A DNA stretch of 64,000 nucleotides from Dryomyza anilis (GCA_951804985.1 OX638134.1:2604001-2668000), one strand, 5' to 3'; counted from the stretch's first letter, positions 1 through 11,907 are shown. Numbers and translations are program-made. Notes: generated by a model from the letters alone, not told the origin.

Positions 1-296
1 TTGGTACTCTTGGTACTTTTGTACTTTTGTACTTTTGTTTTTTTTTTGTATTTTTGAACTTTTGTACTCTTGTACTTTTGTACTTTTGTACTATTTTAAT
101 TTTGTACTTTAGTACTTTTGTACTTTTGTACTCTTGTACTTTTGTACTTTTGTACTTTTGTACTTGTGTACTTTTGTACTTTTGTACTTTTGTATTTTTG
201 TACTTTTATACTTTTGTGCATTTGTACATTTGTACTTTTGTACTTTTGTATATTTGTACTTTTGTATTTTTGTTTTTTTTTGTACTTTGGGAATAT
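1..296. repeat. 8-bp tandem array, unit GTACTTTT
   Basis: The array reads (GTACTTTT)n with scattered variants (GTATTTTT, GTACTCTT, GTACATTT). Because 8 bp is not a multiple of three, each frame repeats every 8 codons (LLYFCTFV-type), so the long open frames here are artefacts. The array runs off the left edge of the window. The same unit returns at 1,806-2,232. Confidence 0.96.
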
Positions 297-1250
297 TTGT
301 TTATTGTGTTACCTTTGCTAGCTATTTTTAAATTTCCTGATTTTTTGTTTTGCTTCACTGTCGCCGTCGCCGCTGATCCTACGCCTAATCCCGACTATGC
401 TATCCTGGTTTCCAAAAGCTGTGAAAAGTTGTTATAAAGGATTTTTGCACGAGCCTCTCGCCTGCACTGTTTATTTATGCTGTCTATGCTGTGTGTGGTG
501 CATGCGGCATGTGTAGGCTTACGTAAAACTACAAAAAATCGCTCTTTTTCAACTATTTGGGTGGCATTTGCATGGCAGCCTGTGCTGTTTTATTTTTGGC
601 CAAATATTAAAATAGCAACCACACAATAACCGTTCAAAACTAGAATTTTGCACAGTTTTATTTGTATTTTTTGATTTAGTTTTTATTTTTGTGTTTTTTA
701 TTTTAGTTATTTTTTAGTTTTTGTTGAAAAAATTATATTTTTGTGTTGGTTGTTGCTGCCTTTGTTGCTGTTGGTGACACTGTCTGGCGTTGGCTTAAAA
801 TGCGGTTTGTGTTGCCCGCCGTGGGCAGCTTAGTACAAAAATAAACACTAGGCACCGAAAACGACAAACCGTAAAATATATGAAATATTTCGCAGTTACA
901 CAAACACATGTGTGGCAGGCAGCCACCAACTTCTATTAAAATGTCGCCAGCAATTGATGCAGCATGATTGAGTGGCAAGCAACAGCAACATTAAATCACA
1001 TGCAACAACAACCAACAGCAGTAGCAACAATGCTTGTTGTAATTGTAAATAAGCAAACGTTGCTGCTGCTGCAACCAACGAGAGCAACAAATAATAAAAA
1101 CCGTTGTTGCTGGTGACATAAAAGAACAATTACGTATGTTGTTGAGTTCAGGCGTATATATGATGTTTGTATGTTTTACAACAAAAAAAAAAGAACAAAA
1201 ACATAAAATACACAAGGCATGTTACAAATTAAACAATTTGTTAAAATTGA
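297..1250. other. single-copy island with opa-like CAA/CAG DNA
   Basis: This is non-tandem sequence, richer in G+C than its flanks. A trinucleotide-rich stretch at about 980-1,100 has repeated CAACAG/GCAACAA on the plus strand. Open frames on the minus strand here are leucine/alanine/valine runs read from the trinucleotides, and I see no gene. The composition resembles fly intergenic or intronic regulatory DNA (inference). Confidence 0.5.
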
Positions 1251-1805
1251 AATTAAATTAAAATTCAACTCGGCACTCTTGTGTGGATAAGCTGTACATG
1301 TGGGCGTCGCAAACTAACATGTTATGCTACAGGTCGTATGAGCAACATTTATATCGTATGTACTTCAATTAGCTATAGCTCAAAGAGTTGAGTCAGTAAT
1401 TTAATAAATGTAGTAAATCTTTAAAGCAGATATTATTAGCTTTTGAGTGTTATATAAATATTTTATATCAAAATTCTAGTTCAGTAGTGACAGCGTGTTT
1501 AATATGAATTTTTATATTCACAAAGAGCATTCACTAATATGCTATATCAAGTTATAATATTAACAAATTATACAAAAATTCAATTTTTAATATTTAGATT
1601 TTATAAGATTTCCGTTAGTATTTAACATGTTTTTGAGAAAATTCTATTTAAAAGATACCATAGCTTCAAATGTGAATATGAGGTTCAGGAACGGGACATT
1701 CGTTGACCTAAAACTTTAATTTTTTCAAAAAAAAAAACTCAATTAATTACTTGTTTTTGTTTTTTTTTTAATACAACTAGTATTTAAAATAAATCAAAAA
1801 AATTA
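1251..1805. other. AT-rich DNA, nothing recognised
   Basis: AT-rich single-copy sequence without a tandem period, long inverted repeat or coding signal that I can see. Confidence 0.6.
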
Positions 1806-2232
1806 CATTTGTATTTTTATACTTTTGTATTAGTCTACTTTCGTAATTTCGTTCTTTTGTACTTTGGGTTTGTACTTTTGTACTTTTTTACTTTTGTACT
1901 TTTGTACTTTTGTACTTTTGTACTTTTGTACTTTTATACTTTTGTACTTATTTATTTTTTTACTTTAGTACTTAATTACTTTTGTACTTTTATATTTTTG
2001 TATCTTTGTACTTTTGTATTTTTGTGCTTTTTTACTTTGTATTTTTTTTTGGTACTTTTGCAGGTTTATATTTTAGTACTTCTTTACTTTTGTATTTTTG
2101 TACTTTTGTGATATTGTACTTTTGTATATAGTACTTTGGTATTTTTGTATTTTGGTACTTTAGTACTTTAGTACTTTGGACTTTTATATTTTTGTATTTT
2201 AGTATTTAGTACTTTTGTACTTTCGTACTTTT
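1806..2232. repeat. 8-bp tandem array, unit GTACTTTT (second block)
   Basis: Same unit and strand as the array at 1-296 but more diverged, with many GTATTTTT, TTACTTTT and AGTACTTT variants. The two blocks are separated by about 1.5 kb of unrelated DNA. Confidence 0.93.
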
Positions 2233-3375
2233 GAATTATTTTCCTTTTGCCCATCTGTAATATTTTTCTTTGTATTAAGTTAAAGCAATTAATTATGGAT
2301 TTTTTAAAATTTCAAAATGTTAAAAATTTGAATTAAAATTAATTTTTGATTACTTTAAATAGTCCTTCTGCAAAATTCTTTGAAATAACAACAAAATACT
2401 TTGCTGTTTACATAAACTGCATAAGAAATGCATGCATCAGTTAGTATTTGCTTCGAGTTCATTATTCTTAATCACAACAAGTGCTGGCTGAGTGAACAAT
2501 TAAAATACGCAAAGCAAATGGGGCATTCATACAAGATAAATAAAACAGTACAGAGTATGCACAACGACAATAAGCAGCTGAGAGGCGGCAGCAACAGCAA
2601 CATATTGATTAAAAATTCCATTATTATGAAATGCGCTCAACTCATGCAGGCGATATTATTATTATTGATTTTGCTCCCTCTTGCTCCTACTCCTGCTTTT
2701 GCTCCTGCCACTCCTTTGGATCCTCCTGCTCTTCGACACATGAAACAACAGTAACTCTTTCTACAAAACATGTATCTTTTGCTCTTTCCTGCGTCTTCAT
2801 GCATAAATATTCATCACACTTAACATCATTTCAATATAGATTTTCATTTGCTTACAAACAATGGAAATCATTCAATAAAACACGACATTGTGTTTTTTTC
2901 CATTTGTTGTATTTGTGCATATAAAACACTGCATATATATTAGTGTTTTATACACTAAAAAAAAAAATGAAATAAAAAGAAAAAAATGGAATCACTCAAG
3001 TGTTGCTCAGCAGAGACCATCATCGTTTTTTTTTTGCACATTTTATCATTTGAATGGTGTGAGTTTTATTGTTGTTGCTCTTGCGCTTGTAAAGAGGCAC
3101 AAGTGCCACTCGTTACATCGATGCCCATAAACATTATCATCGTTATTATGTTCATCCTTCGAACATATAATCATCATCGTCATCATCCACATTGTTGTAG
3201 TCAAGATGAGAGTGCGATGTGAATCAAGAGGATTGTTGTTATTTTTGGAATACATTGTGAAGAGCACTTCAGCGAGCGGCTGTTTTGAGACCAAAGCGAT
3301 TTTTGTGTTATCAGTAAAATTTTTAAAATTCTTTTTTCTTTTTATTGCAAATTGGAAACTGAACAAAGTTCCATT
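2233..3375. other. single-copy island, no gene recognised
   Basis: Mixed-composition, non-tandem DNA with a CATCAT/ATCATC-rich patch near 3,120-3,190. Several short open frames exist on both strands, but none has a recognisable motif, and the plus-strand frame beginning at 2,428 is short and without family features. Confidence 0.45.
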
Positions 3376-3379
3376 AAAA

Positions 3380-3445
3380 TGAATTTTAAAATTCTAGACA
3401 TTTAGGTCAGTAGTTCGACCTAAATGTCTAGAATTTTAAAATTCA
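3380..3445. repeat. perfect 29-bp inverted repeat (hairpin), 8-nt loop
   Basis: The left arm at 3,380-3,408 and right arm at 3,417-3,445 are exact reverse complements, separated by AGTAGTTC. The hairpin sits immediately before the first 19-bp satellite block. Each arm also contains the short palindrome GAATTTTAAAATTC. It could be a small foldback element or a template-switch product. Confidence 0.95.
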
Positions 3446-5552
3446 AAATTCACTTTTTCACTCAAATCATTAAAAATTTAATTATCGCTCTAATTAAAAT
3501 TTCTACTCATATTACAAATTTTCTCTGAATATAAAATTGTTCACTAAAAATTCAAGTTGTTAAAAAAAATTCAATTTTTCACTCAAAATGCAATTTGTGA
3601 CTCAAGATGCAATTTTGAACTCAAAATGCAATTTTTGACTCAAAATGCAATTTTGGACTCAAAACGCAATTTTGGACTCAAAATGCAGTTTTTCGCTCAA
3701 AATTCAATTTTCACTCAAAATTTAATTTTCACTCAAAATTCAATTTTTCACTCAAAATTCAATTTTTCACTCAAAATTCAATTTTTCACTCACAATTAAA
3801 ATATCACTCTAAATTAAATTGTTCATTACCTTCTCCCCTTTTTTAATTCATTTTTTCACTCAAAATTTAAATTTTTTACTCAAAATTAAGATTTTCACTA
3901 AAAAATCAATTTTTCACTCACAATTAAAATATTACTCTAACTTAAAATTTTCACTAAAAATTCCCTTTTTCATTCAAAATTAAATTTTTCATTCAAAATT
4001 AAAATTTTTACTCAAAATTTAATTTTTCACTCAAAATTTAAATTTTCACTCAAAATTAAATTTTTCACTCAGTACTCAATTTTTATTCAAAATTAAATTT
4101 TTCACTGAAAATTAAATTTTTCACTCAAAATCAAATTTTTTAGTAAAAAATCCATTTTTCACTAAAAAATCCAATTTTCACTATATATTAAATTTTTTAT
4201 TTAGCATCAATTTTTCAAACAAAATTAAATTTTTCACAAAAAATTAAATTTTTCACTCAAAATTAATTTTTTTTTACTCAAAGACAAATTTTCACTAAAA
4301 AATTCGATATTCACCTAAAATTCAATTATTCACAAAAAATCAAGTTTTCGCTTAAAATATCAATTTTCACTCAAAATAAAATGTTTCACTTAAAATTAAA
4401 ATTTTCACACAAATAAATTTTTTATCCAAAAATAGAACTTTTACACAAAAATTAAAATTTTCACTCAAATTACGTCTATAATAGCAAAATAGCAACAAAA
4501 AGCTAGTACAAAAAAATGCAATTTTGGACTCAAAACGCAGTTTTTCGCTCAAAATTCAAATATTCACTCGAAATTCAATTTTCAGTCAAAATTCAAATTT
4601 TCAATATAATTTTCACTAAAAATTCAATTTTCACTCAAAATTCAATTTTCACTCAAAATACAATTTTTCATTCAAAATTAAGATTTTTATTCTAAATATA
4701 AATTTTCACTAAAATGAAAATTTTTCACTCAAAATTTTAATTTTTAATAAAAATTAAAATGTTCACTTAAAATTTAATTTTCACTCTAAATTCAATTTTT
4801 CACTCAAAATTAAGATTTTAACTCAAATGAAAATTTAACACTAAAAATCCAATTTTTCACTCAAAATTCAATTTTTCACTCACAATTAAAATATCACTCT
4901 AAATAAAATGGTTCATTCCCTTCTCCCCTTTTCAATTCATTTTTTCACTCAAAATTTAAATTTTTTTACTCAAAATTAAGATTTTCACTCAAATGAAAAA
5001 TGTTCACTACAAATTCAATTTTTCACTCAAAATTCAATTTTTTACTCACAATTAAATTTTTAACTCAAAATTAAAATTTTTACTCAAAATTTAATTTTTT
5101 CACTCAAAATTTAAATTTTCACTCAAAATTAAATTTATCACTCAGTACTCAATTTTTATTCAAAATTAAATTTTTCACTGAAAATTAAATTTTTTAGTAA
5201 AAAATACATTTTCACTAAAAATTAAATTTTTCAGTATATATTAAATTTTTTATTTAGCATACATTTTTCAAACAAAATTAAAATTTTCACAAAAAATTCA
5301 ATTTTTCACTCAAAATTCATTTTTTTTTACTCAAAGACAAATTTGCACTAAAAATTCGATATTCACCTAAAATTCAATTTTTCATAAAAAATCAAGTTTT
5401 TACTTAAAATATTAATTTTCACTCAAAATAAAATTTTTCACTTAAAATTAAAATTTTTACACAAATAAATTTTTTATCCAATAATAAAACTTTTACACAA
5501 AAATTAAATTTTTCAGTCAAATTATGTGCTTCACTGAAAATTAAAATTTTAC
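3446..5552 (+). repeat. 19-bp satellite block 1 (CACTC subtype)
   Basis: Degenerate tandem repeats of the 19-mer TTTTTCACTCAAAATTCAA. This block mostly carries CACTC where later blocks carry CACTA. Near 3,590-3,700 the unit changes to a GACTCAAAATGCAATTTT form. A higher-order duplication is visible: the landmark CCTTCTCCCCTTTT occurs at about 3,830 and 4,920, and ACAAATAAATTTTTTATCC at about 4,409 and 5,461. Sequence at about 4,485-4,520 is a shortened copy of single-copy DNA at 5,750-5,806. Confidence 0.95.
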
Positions 5553-6395
5553 TCGTAGTTGTCAGTGTTTTCGTCGTTTCAAAAATTCTAAATTTTAGCT
5601 AACGAAAGTAAAAACAGCATTGCCACATTTTTTGTTTATTTTGAACGCAAGTCTGCCCGCGCCTTTGACACATAAACGGTAAACGTTGGACTATGGAGCT
5701 GCAGCAGCCGAAACCCATTTCAACGGCGCCCATTGAATATGATCACGTTGTCTATAATAGCAAAATAGCAACAAAAACAACGCAAAAAGCTAGTACAAAA
5801 AAAAAATGGCAAAGAAAAAATAAAAACAGCAAAGTAATGGCGCCCATAATGGCGACGTAAGCATTTTCGCTTTCGTTGTCTAACATTTTGTTGTAGTTTT
5901 GAGTCTTTTTTTTTCGCATTTTACTAAAGTCGGAAGTCATCGTCAGCAGTAGCAACAAGAACAGCGCAGCACAGGCAGTAAAAACGGATACGACGCGCGT
6001 CGTGTCGCGCTACGTTGCCAGGTTTTGTTACCTTTTTGTCTGTCTGTCTGCTTAATTCAAATGTTTTCGCTTTTGTTTTCATTACAAAATATTTAACTTT
6101 CGCCGGCTGTGCAGGATGCATTGTATTATTTAAGTCGCTTTTTGCGCTTAATTTAAATAAATGCAAAGAAATTGTAGGAAGTGCAGCAACAATATAATAA
6201 GTAGCAAAAAAAATGTATTACATAGTATGACATGATAAAATGTTGTTATTTTTTTGAGCAGCTGTCACGCATGTCCGCCCACTGTACATTTTACAGGCGC
6301 TGTTTATACATTTATCATGCTTTACAATTGACCCAGTTGAAAAAAAGGAAAATTAAATTTTCGACAACAACAAAAATATTTAACTACAAATTTAA
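5553..6395. other. single-copy island between satellite blocks
   Basis: G+C-richer, non-repetitive DNA between two satellite blocks. It contains the short exon-like frame at 5,693-5,860. The remainder (5,870-6,330) shows only short frames on both strands with no recognised motif. From about 6,340 it grades into the next satellite block. Confidence 0.5.
5693..5860 (+). CDS. possible short coding exon (55 codons)
   Basis: I do not recognise this protein. An ATG at 5,693 opens a 55-codon frame beginning MELQQPKPISTAPIEYDHVV, followed by a lysine/threonine-rich stretch and ending ..MAPIMAT before TAA. The start is in a fair context (GGACTATGG). The frame runs into GTAAGC at 5,857-5,862, a plausible splice donor, so the TAA could be intronic if this is an exon. 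Amino-acid composition and codon use look more protein-like than in surrounding frames, but the length is compatible with chance. Part of this sequence (5,750-5,806) is also found, shortened, inside the neighbouring satellite at about 4,485-4,520. Confidence 0.18.
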   Translation: MELQQPKPISTAPIEYDHVVYNSKIATKTTQKASTKKKWQRKNKNSKVMAPIMAT

Positions 6396-7112
6396 TTTAT
6401 ATTAATTTTTTTTTAATAAAAATTAAATTTTTCACACAATATTTAATTTTTCACTCAAAATTTAATTTTTCACTCAAATTTTAATATTTCACTAAAAATT
6501 TTATTTTTCACTAAAAAGTAAATTTTTCACTCAAAATTTAATTTTGACTCAAAATTAAATTTTTCACTCAAAATTAAATTTTGACTCAAAATTAAATTTT
6601 TCAGTCAAAATTCAAATTTTCACTCAAAATTTAATTTTTCACTCATAATTCAAATTTTGACTCAAATTTAAATTTTCACTCAAAATTCAATTTTTCAGTC
6701 AAAATTCAAACTTTTACCCAGAATTCAATTTTTCACTCAATATTCAAATTTTCACTCAAAATTCCATTTTTCACTCAAAATTTAATTTTTCACACAAAAT
6801 TTAATTTTTCACTCCATATTAAATTTTTCACTCAAAAATATAATTTTCAAACAATATTAAATTTTTCATTCAAAAATAAAATTTTTTTCACTCAATATTA
6901 AATTTTTCACTCAATATTAAAATTTTCACTTAATTTCAAAATTTGAAATCAAAATTTAATTATCACTAAAAATTCCATTTTTCACGAAAATTAAATTTTA
7001 GCAAATAAATCATTTATTTTCAACAAAAACATCTCTTCACAGAATATTCATTTTTTCACTAAAAATTCAATATTTTTCACTATGAATTAAACTTTTAGCA
7101 AGAAAATATTTT
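6396..7112 (+). repeat. 19-bp satellite block 2
   Basis: Same orientation and CACTC subtype as block 1, with frequent TTGACTC and TTCAGTC variants. Units degrade toward both ends. Confidence 0.93.
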
Positions 7113-8125
7113 TTAAAATTCTCTCCCCTACATTTTTCTGCGGGGTTTCCTACGCATTCTGCTACTATTTGCATGTAAAATACATACTTAAGATGTCATT
7201 GTTTTTAGTATAGAAGCAAAGCAAAACAAAAAAAAAAAGAAAGAACTGTCAAAAAATTCATGTCACGTGCAACTTGTTATCATTGTCGCTTATCAAAATG
7301 TCTTAGTTAGCAGTTCCTGCCATGTATCACACACAGCAGATGCTTGTGACAGACTGCGTGAGTCATTTGCAGTATGTGGTATGTGTTTTTGTGGCAACTA
7401 AGCTGCCTACAACATGCATGTTGCTCACGCATTTCCGCGTTTTTTCTATTTAGAGATACTTGGTTTTGAAAATGTAAATAGAAAAAATAATAAAAATAAT
7501 ATTTCTGACAGTTTAATTTGAAGTAAGCAACGCAAAAAGAAGACACAAAAATAACGCAGCAATTTAAGTGCTGCACGAACAACTTAGACAGGCACAAAAA
7601 GGACGAACAGACTTCAGCAGGAAAGTGCAAAATAATAAAAGTAGGGTCTAAATATAATAAACATGTAATTTTGGCTGATTACATGCTCAGCGCAGCTATA
7701 CACGCAAATAATATTTTTGGCAAAATTGAGGCCGCAACAGTGGCCTCACAATGGCACAGGTGTGAAGCATTGGCACGTTGGCAACTCTGCTTTTTTATGT
7801 GGCAAACGTGTTCTAATGATATGTGCTATGCCGGTGCTTTTTAAAAGGGTTTCTCGAAGGCTTAAATATGACGTTAAACAAGTCGGCAACACACTTGGCA
7901 AAGAGTTGCTGTTATTATTTGTGCTGTTTTGGTGTGAAGTACCTGAAAAATGTTGCGCGAAAATTGCTTATTTAAGCATTTAATCGCGTGTCGTTTTGTT
8001 GTTATTGTTATTGTTGCAGTTGTTTTTGTTGTTGTTAAGATATGAGCAGCACGTGATGAGGTTTCATATTTTGGCCACAAAATTTATGAGGTTTTTATTT
8101 AGTGTTATATAATGTATGTGCTCCA
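7113..8125. other. single-copy island
   Basis: Non-tandem DNA of mixed composition. A plus-strand frame at 7,717-7,983 (about 88 codons, no ATG near its start) looks moderately protein-like, including WPHNGTGVKHWHVGNSAFLC, but I recognise no family and see no convincing exon boundary. GTTGTT-rich patches lie near 8,000-8,040. No gene is called. Confidence 0.4.
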
Positions 8126-8145
8126 AATACTGATCCTCAACCACC

Positions 8146-8590
8146 ACAAATTCTTTAAACTCACCACAACAAAATTCACCACACCAAAATTCACCACACC
8201 GATACTCACCACACCAAAACTCACCACACTAAAACTCACCACACCGAAACTCACCATACCAAAATTCACCACACCGAAACTCACCACAATAAAACTTCTA
8301 ATGGGAAAAAACTTTACGGGGAAGAATTCTACGGGGAAGAATTCTACCGGCAAGAATTCGACGGCGAAATATTTTAAGAAGAAGCACAGTCGAAGGAAGA
8401 ATTGTCTTTGAGAAAAGTTCTTTTGGCGAAGAATTATTTTTGTGTTGGTTATTACATTAATAACACCAATAAAAAACGTCCTCAGCGAAGCACGGGTCCT
8501 TGCTAAAAATAATAAAAATGTTCTCTATATTAATAAAACCACTCCATATTCTTGCATTCACAAAATCTTTGCACGAACGGGTCCAGCTAG
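8146..8590 (+). mobile_element. Helitron-like element, 5'-truncated copy 1
   Basis: The 3' part matches the fuller copy at 17,498-18,367: a CACCACACTAAAACT-type 15-bp minisatellite, then a second 15-bp repeat (GAATTCTACGGGGAA), then AGCGAAGCACGGGTCC, and a terminus GGGTCCAGCTAG at 8,590 followed by T. CTAG|T is the 3' end and target expected of Helitrons (known family rule). The 5' terminus and the GTCTGTCTG head are missing. No Rep/helicase coding sequence is present, so it is non-autonomous. Confidence 0.8.
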
Positions 8591-9060
8591 TATTCAATAT
8601 ATTTTCAAATAAATAAAGCACTTTTGTTGGAACATACCGAGCATAACTCTAGTTAGATATTTTATAGCTAATATATTTAAAAAATTAAAAAAAAAACAAT
8701 GTTGGAATAACATAATGTTCAAGTTTTACTGACATTTTGTAATTATGTCGGAAAGTTGTTATTGACTAAAATGTCGAAATTATATTCAGGTGTCGGAGTT
8801 GGTACATTTACGGTATGACTTATATGGATTACATGTGGTATACAAGTTGTTTATTTGATAATTTAGTTGTAACATAATTTGTTTTTATTTCATTTCTTTT
8901 TTATTTCTATATCTGGATTTCTTTTTTTTATTTAGTTTTTTTGTTATATTTTTGTTTGTTTTTTCAAATTTTTTATATTCATTATTTTTGTTTGTTTTGC
9001 TTTTTATTTCTTCTTTCTGTTTTTTTTTATTTATTTTATTATTTATTTTTTTGTATAATT
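8591..9060. other. AT-rich then T-rich low-complexity DNA
   Basis: Nothing recognisable at 8,591-8,870. From 8,880 to 9,060 the plus strand is almost pure T with interspersed TTTTATTT and TTTGTTTT, without a fixed period. Confidence 0.6.
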
Positions 9061-9360
9061 TCTTACATTTTGTGCTGACGTTTTAATTTGACGTTTTAAT
9101 TGTTTACCGTGTAAACATAAATGGCGCATTTCTGGCAATTTATGTTGCGTGAAGCACTATGAATTTGTGCTGCCAAAAATTAATTAAAATAACGTAGTTT
9201 TTATTACCAAGTTTATGACAGCAATTAGTGGTTGGCAATACTATTTAACAGGGCTGGCAACAAACATGTTGCGATGCGTGGTAATGGTGCAACAAATGTT
9301 GCCAGTTGCATATTTTAATTGCATTAAAAAAGTATAAAATTTTAAAAACGTCTTTGTATT
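9061..9360. other. short single-copy island
   Basis: About 280 bp of G+C-richer DNA with several TTAATT/TAATTG, TTTATGAC and GGCAAC words, flanked by T-rich DNA and satellite. It looks like the other inter-array islands. No coding frame is seen. An enhancer-like role is only a guess. Confidence 0.35.
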
Positions 9361-10520
9361 TGTTTTTCAAACATTTTCACTAAAAATTTCTTGTTTCATT
9401 AAAAAAATTCCAATTTTCAACAAAAATTCAAATTTTCATTAAAAATTCAAATTTTAACTCAAAATTCAATTCATCACTAAAATTCAAATTTTCACTACAA
9501 ATGCAATTTTTCAATAAAAATTAAATTTTTCATTAAAATTCAATTTTTCATATAAATTTAATTTTTCACTATAAATTATGTAAAATGTTCACTTAAATTT
9601 TAAATATTCAGTAGAAACTTCAATTTTTCACTAAAAATTCAATTTTTCACAAAAAATTAAAATTTTCCCATAAAATTCAATTTTTCACAAAAAATTCAAT
9701 TTATCACTAAAAATTCAATTTTTCACTAAAAATTCAAATTTTCACTAAAAATTCAATTATTCACTTAAAATTCAATTTTTCACTTAAAATTAAATTTTTC
9801 ACTTAAAATTCAAATTTTCACGAAATAAAATATTTTTCACTAAAAATTCAATTTTCGCTCAAAATTAAATTTTTCATTTAAATTCAATTTTTCATTACAA
9901 ATATAATTTATCACAAAAAATTTAATTGTTCACTAAAAATTCAATTGTTTACAAAAAAATTAAATTTTTCACTAAAAATTCAAATTTTCACTAAAGATTC
10001 AAATGTTCACTAAAAAAAAATCAATTTACCACAAAAAAGTAAATTTTTCACTAAAAATTAAATTTTACACTAAAAATTCAAATTTTTAATAAAAATTTAA
10101 TTTTTCACAAAAAATTTAATTTTTAACTAAAAATTTAATTTATAACTAAAAATTTAATTTATAACTAAAGTTTAATTTTTCAATAAAAATCAATTTTCAC
10201 TAAAAATTCATTTTCCTGCTGAAAATTTCATTTTCACTAAAAATTTAATTTGTATTTAAAATTTAGTTTTTTCCGACAGTTTCAATTTTTCACTAAAAAT
10301 TCATTTTTTTTAATAATTATTAAATTTTTTTTCAAAAAAATGAACTTTTCAATGTTTTTTAATAAAAATACAATTTTTTCCAATAAAATTAAATTTTCAC
10401 TAAAAATTAAATATTATCATTAAGAATTAAATGATTTCTAATAATTAAAATTTTATTAAAAAAAAAAAATTTACCAATATTCGACTTAAAATAAAATATT
10501 TTACTAAAATTCATATTTTT
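9361..10520 (+). repeat. 19-bp satellite block 3 (CACTA subtype)
   Basis: Tandem copies of TTTTTCACTAAAAATTCAA in the same orientation as blocks 1 and 2 but with CACTA rather than CACTC. They are well ordered at 9,640-9,800 and decay into generic AT-rich DNA after about 10,250. Confidence 0.94.
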
Positions 10521-10800
10521 CTAGAAAACTCATATTTTCATTATTTCTTTTAAATATTTTTCATGATTTGTATAAATATTTTAATATTTATTAATTTAAC
10601 AGTTTTTAAAGTTTTGTGTTTAAATATTTTTAATATTTTCTGGAATATTACTGTTTTTTTCATAATTTTGTAAATATATTTTTTATATCATTCCTAAAAA
10701 TATTTTACAAATTTTATGTAAACTTTTTTTAATATTATTATTTTTAATTATTAAAAAATATTTTAAATGTACTGAATTTTATTGTAAGATATTCGATTGA
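10521..10800. other. AT-rich DNA, nothing recognised
   Basis: Sequence dominated by TTTTTAATATT-like words; probably decayed flank of the satellite. Confidence 0.5.
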
Positions 10801-11561
10801 TGCCAGCCCAAAAACAATTGCACACAATTTCCATTCAATTCAATTAAATGCATTCAATTGCTTACTAAGGACATTTCAATGGAGGCGTCGGAGCAACAAA
10901 CACATGGATCATTACGCGCACACAGCAGCAGCAGCAACAGCAGCAGAAGAAACAGCAGCAACAACACAGAGTAACACGTGTGTGAAACGACAACAACAAT
11001 ATAAATTACAATAAAAACAACAAGAGGCACAAGAACAACATTACTGCAAAAGTAAACTCGTCCTTTTTACGTTGCACTGACACACACACACAAAAGCACT
11101 ATGCAGGGTCCATGTGTTTGTTTAAAGCGCACACTGTATATGTATTTGTGTCTGCCTGCCTTTGTATGTGTGTCTGTATATGTGCAAAGCAACAACACGT
11201 GCTTTACAGTGTTGTTGTTGTTGCATTGTTTCTTTTTTGGCAAAATCTCAAAAATCATTTTTCATTTCTTTGCTGCCATTCGTAGGCTGTAAGTTCTTCG
11301 TGTGCGTTGTTGTTGTTTCTACGTTTTATCACAATTTTCCTTCGCCTACTTTCGACCACTTTTCTCCACCCACCTACTTCGCTGCTATATTTTTCTATTT
11401 CTGTTTCTTTTTCGCATTGCATTTGGTTGCGCGCGCCACCGGTTTGTTGTTGCATTTTTTTGTTTTTAATTTTAGTATATTTTTATTTTTTATTTTTTTG
11501 CATTTTTATTTTTTTTTTTTACAATGTTTTAATAATTCTTGCATTTGTGCTTTGGCTTTAC

Positions 11562-11684
11562 TTCGTACGTCTTCGTTCTTCCGCTCGTCGTCAGCTGCAT
11601 CCTCATCGTCGTTTGCGTCCTGTCGTCGTCATCGGCGTCCAATGCCGGGGCGTCACACAAATCATCCTCGAAACTGCGCTGAGC
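11562..11684 (-). CDS. possible internal exon, phase-0 at both ends
   Basis: On the minus strand, TTGTAG at 11,690-11,685 could be a splice acceptor and GTAAAG from 11,561 a donor. The 123 nt between them are open for exactly 41 codons, starting AQRSFEDDLCDAPALDADDD and ending ..GRTKTYE. The acidic stretch partly reflects a GAC/GTC trinucleotide bias in the DNA, which also keeps plus-strand frames open (serine-rich). I recognise no family. It could equally be non-coding trinucleotide-rich DNA. Confidence 0.15.
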
Positions 11685-11907
11685 CTACAATTTCTATGGC
11701 TAAAGTGTATGTGTTAGTGGGTGTTTATGTTGTTGTAGTTCTTGTTGTTGCTTTTATTGTTGTTGTTAAGGATTAACTGCCTAACGATATCCTTTGCTTT
11801 GTTGTTGCTGCTGCCTCCAAGGACCACACAAGTTGCTGCACTTTGCGGTAGGCTGAGTCTGGCGATGGCGAAAGAGCGAATCACTTGAGAGTAAAAAGTA
11901 GTTTAAA

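Noticed and set aside
27..437. Open frames reading LLYFCTFV repeats
   Set aside because: They follow from the 8-bp GTACTTTT array; several frames are open simultaneously.
11162..11776. 204-codon plus-strand frame
   Set aside because: It spans CA-rich, T-rich and CGTC-rich low-complexity DNA, encoding Phe- and Ser-rich runs with no domain; it is best explained by stop-poor composition.
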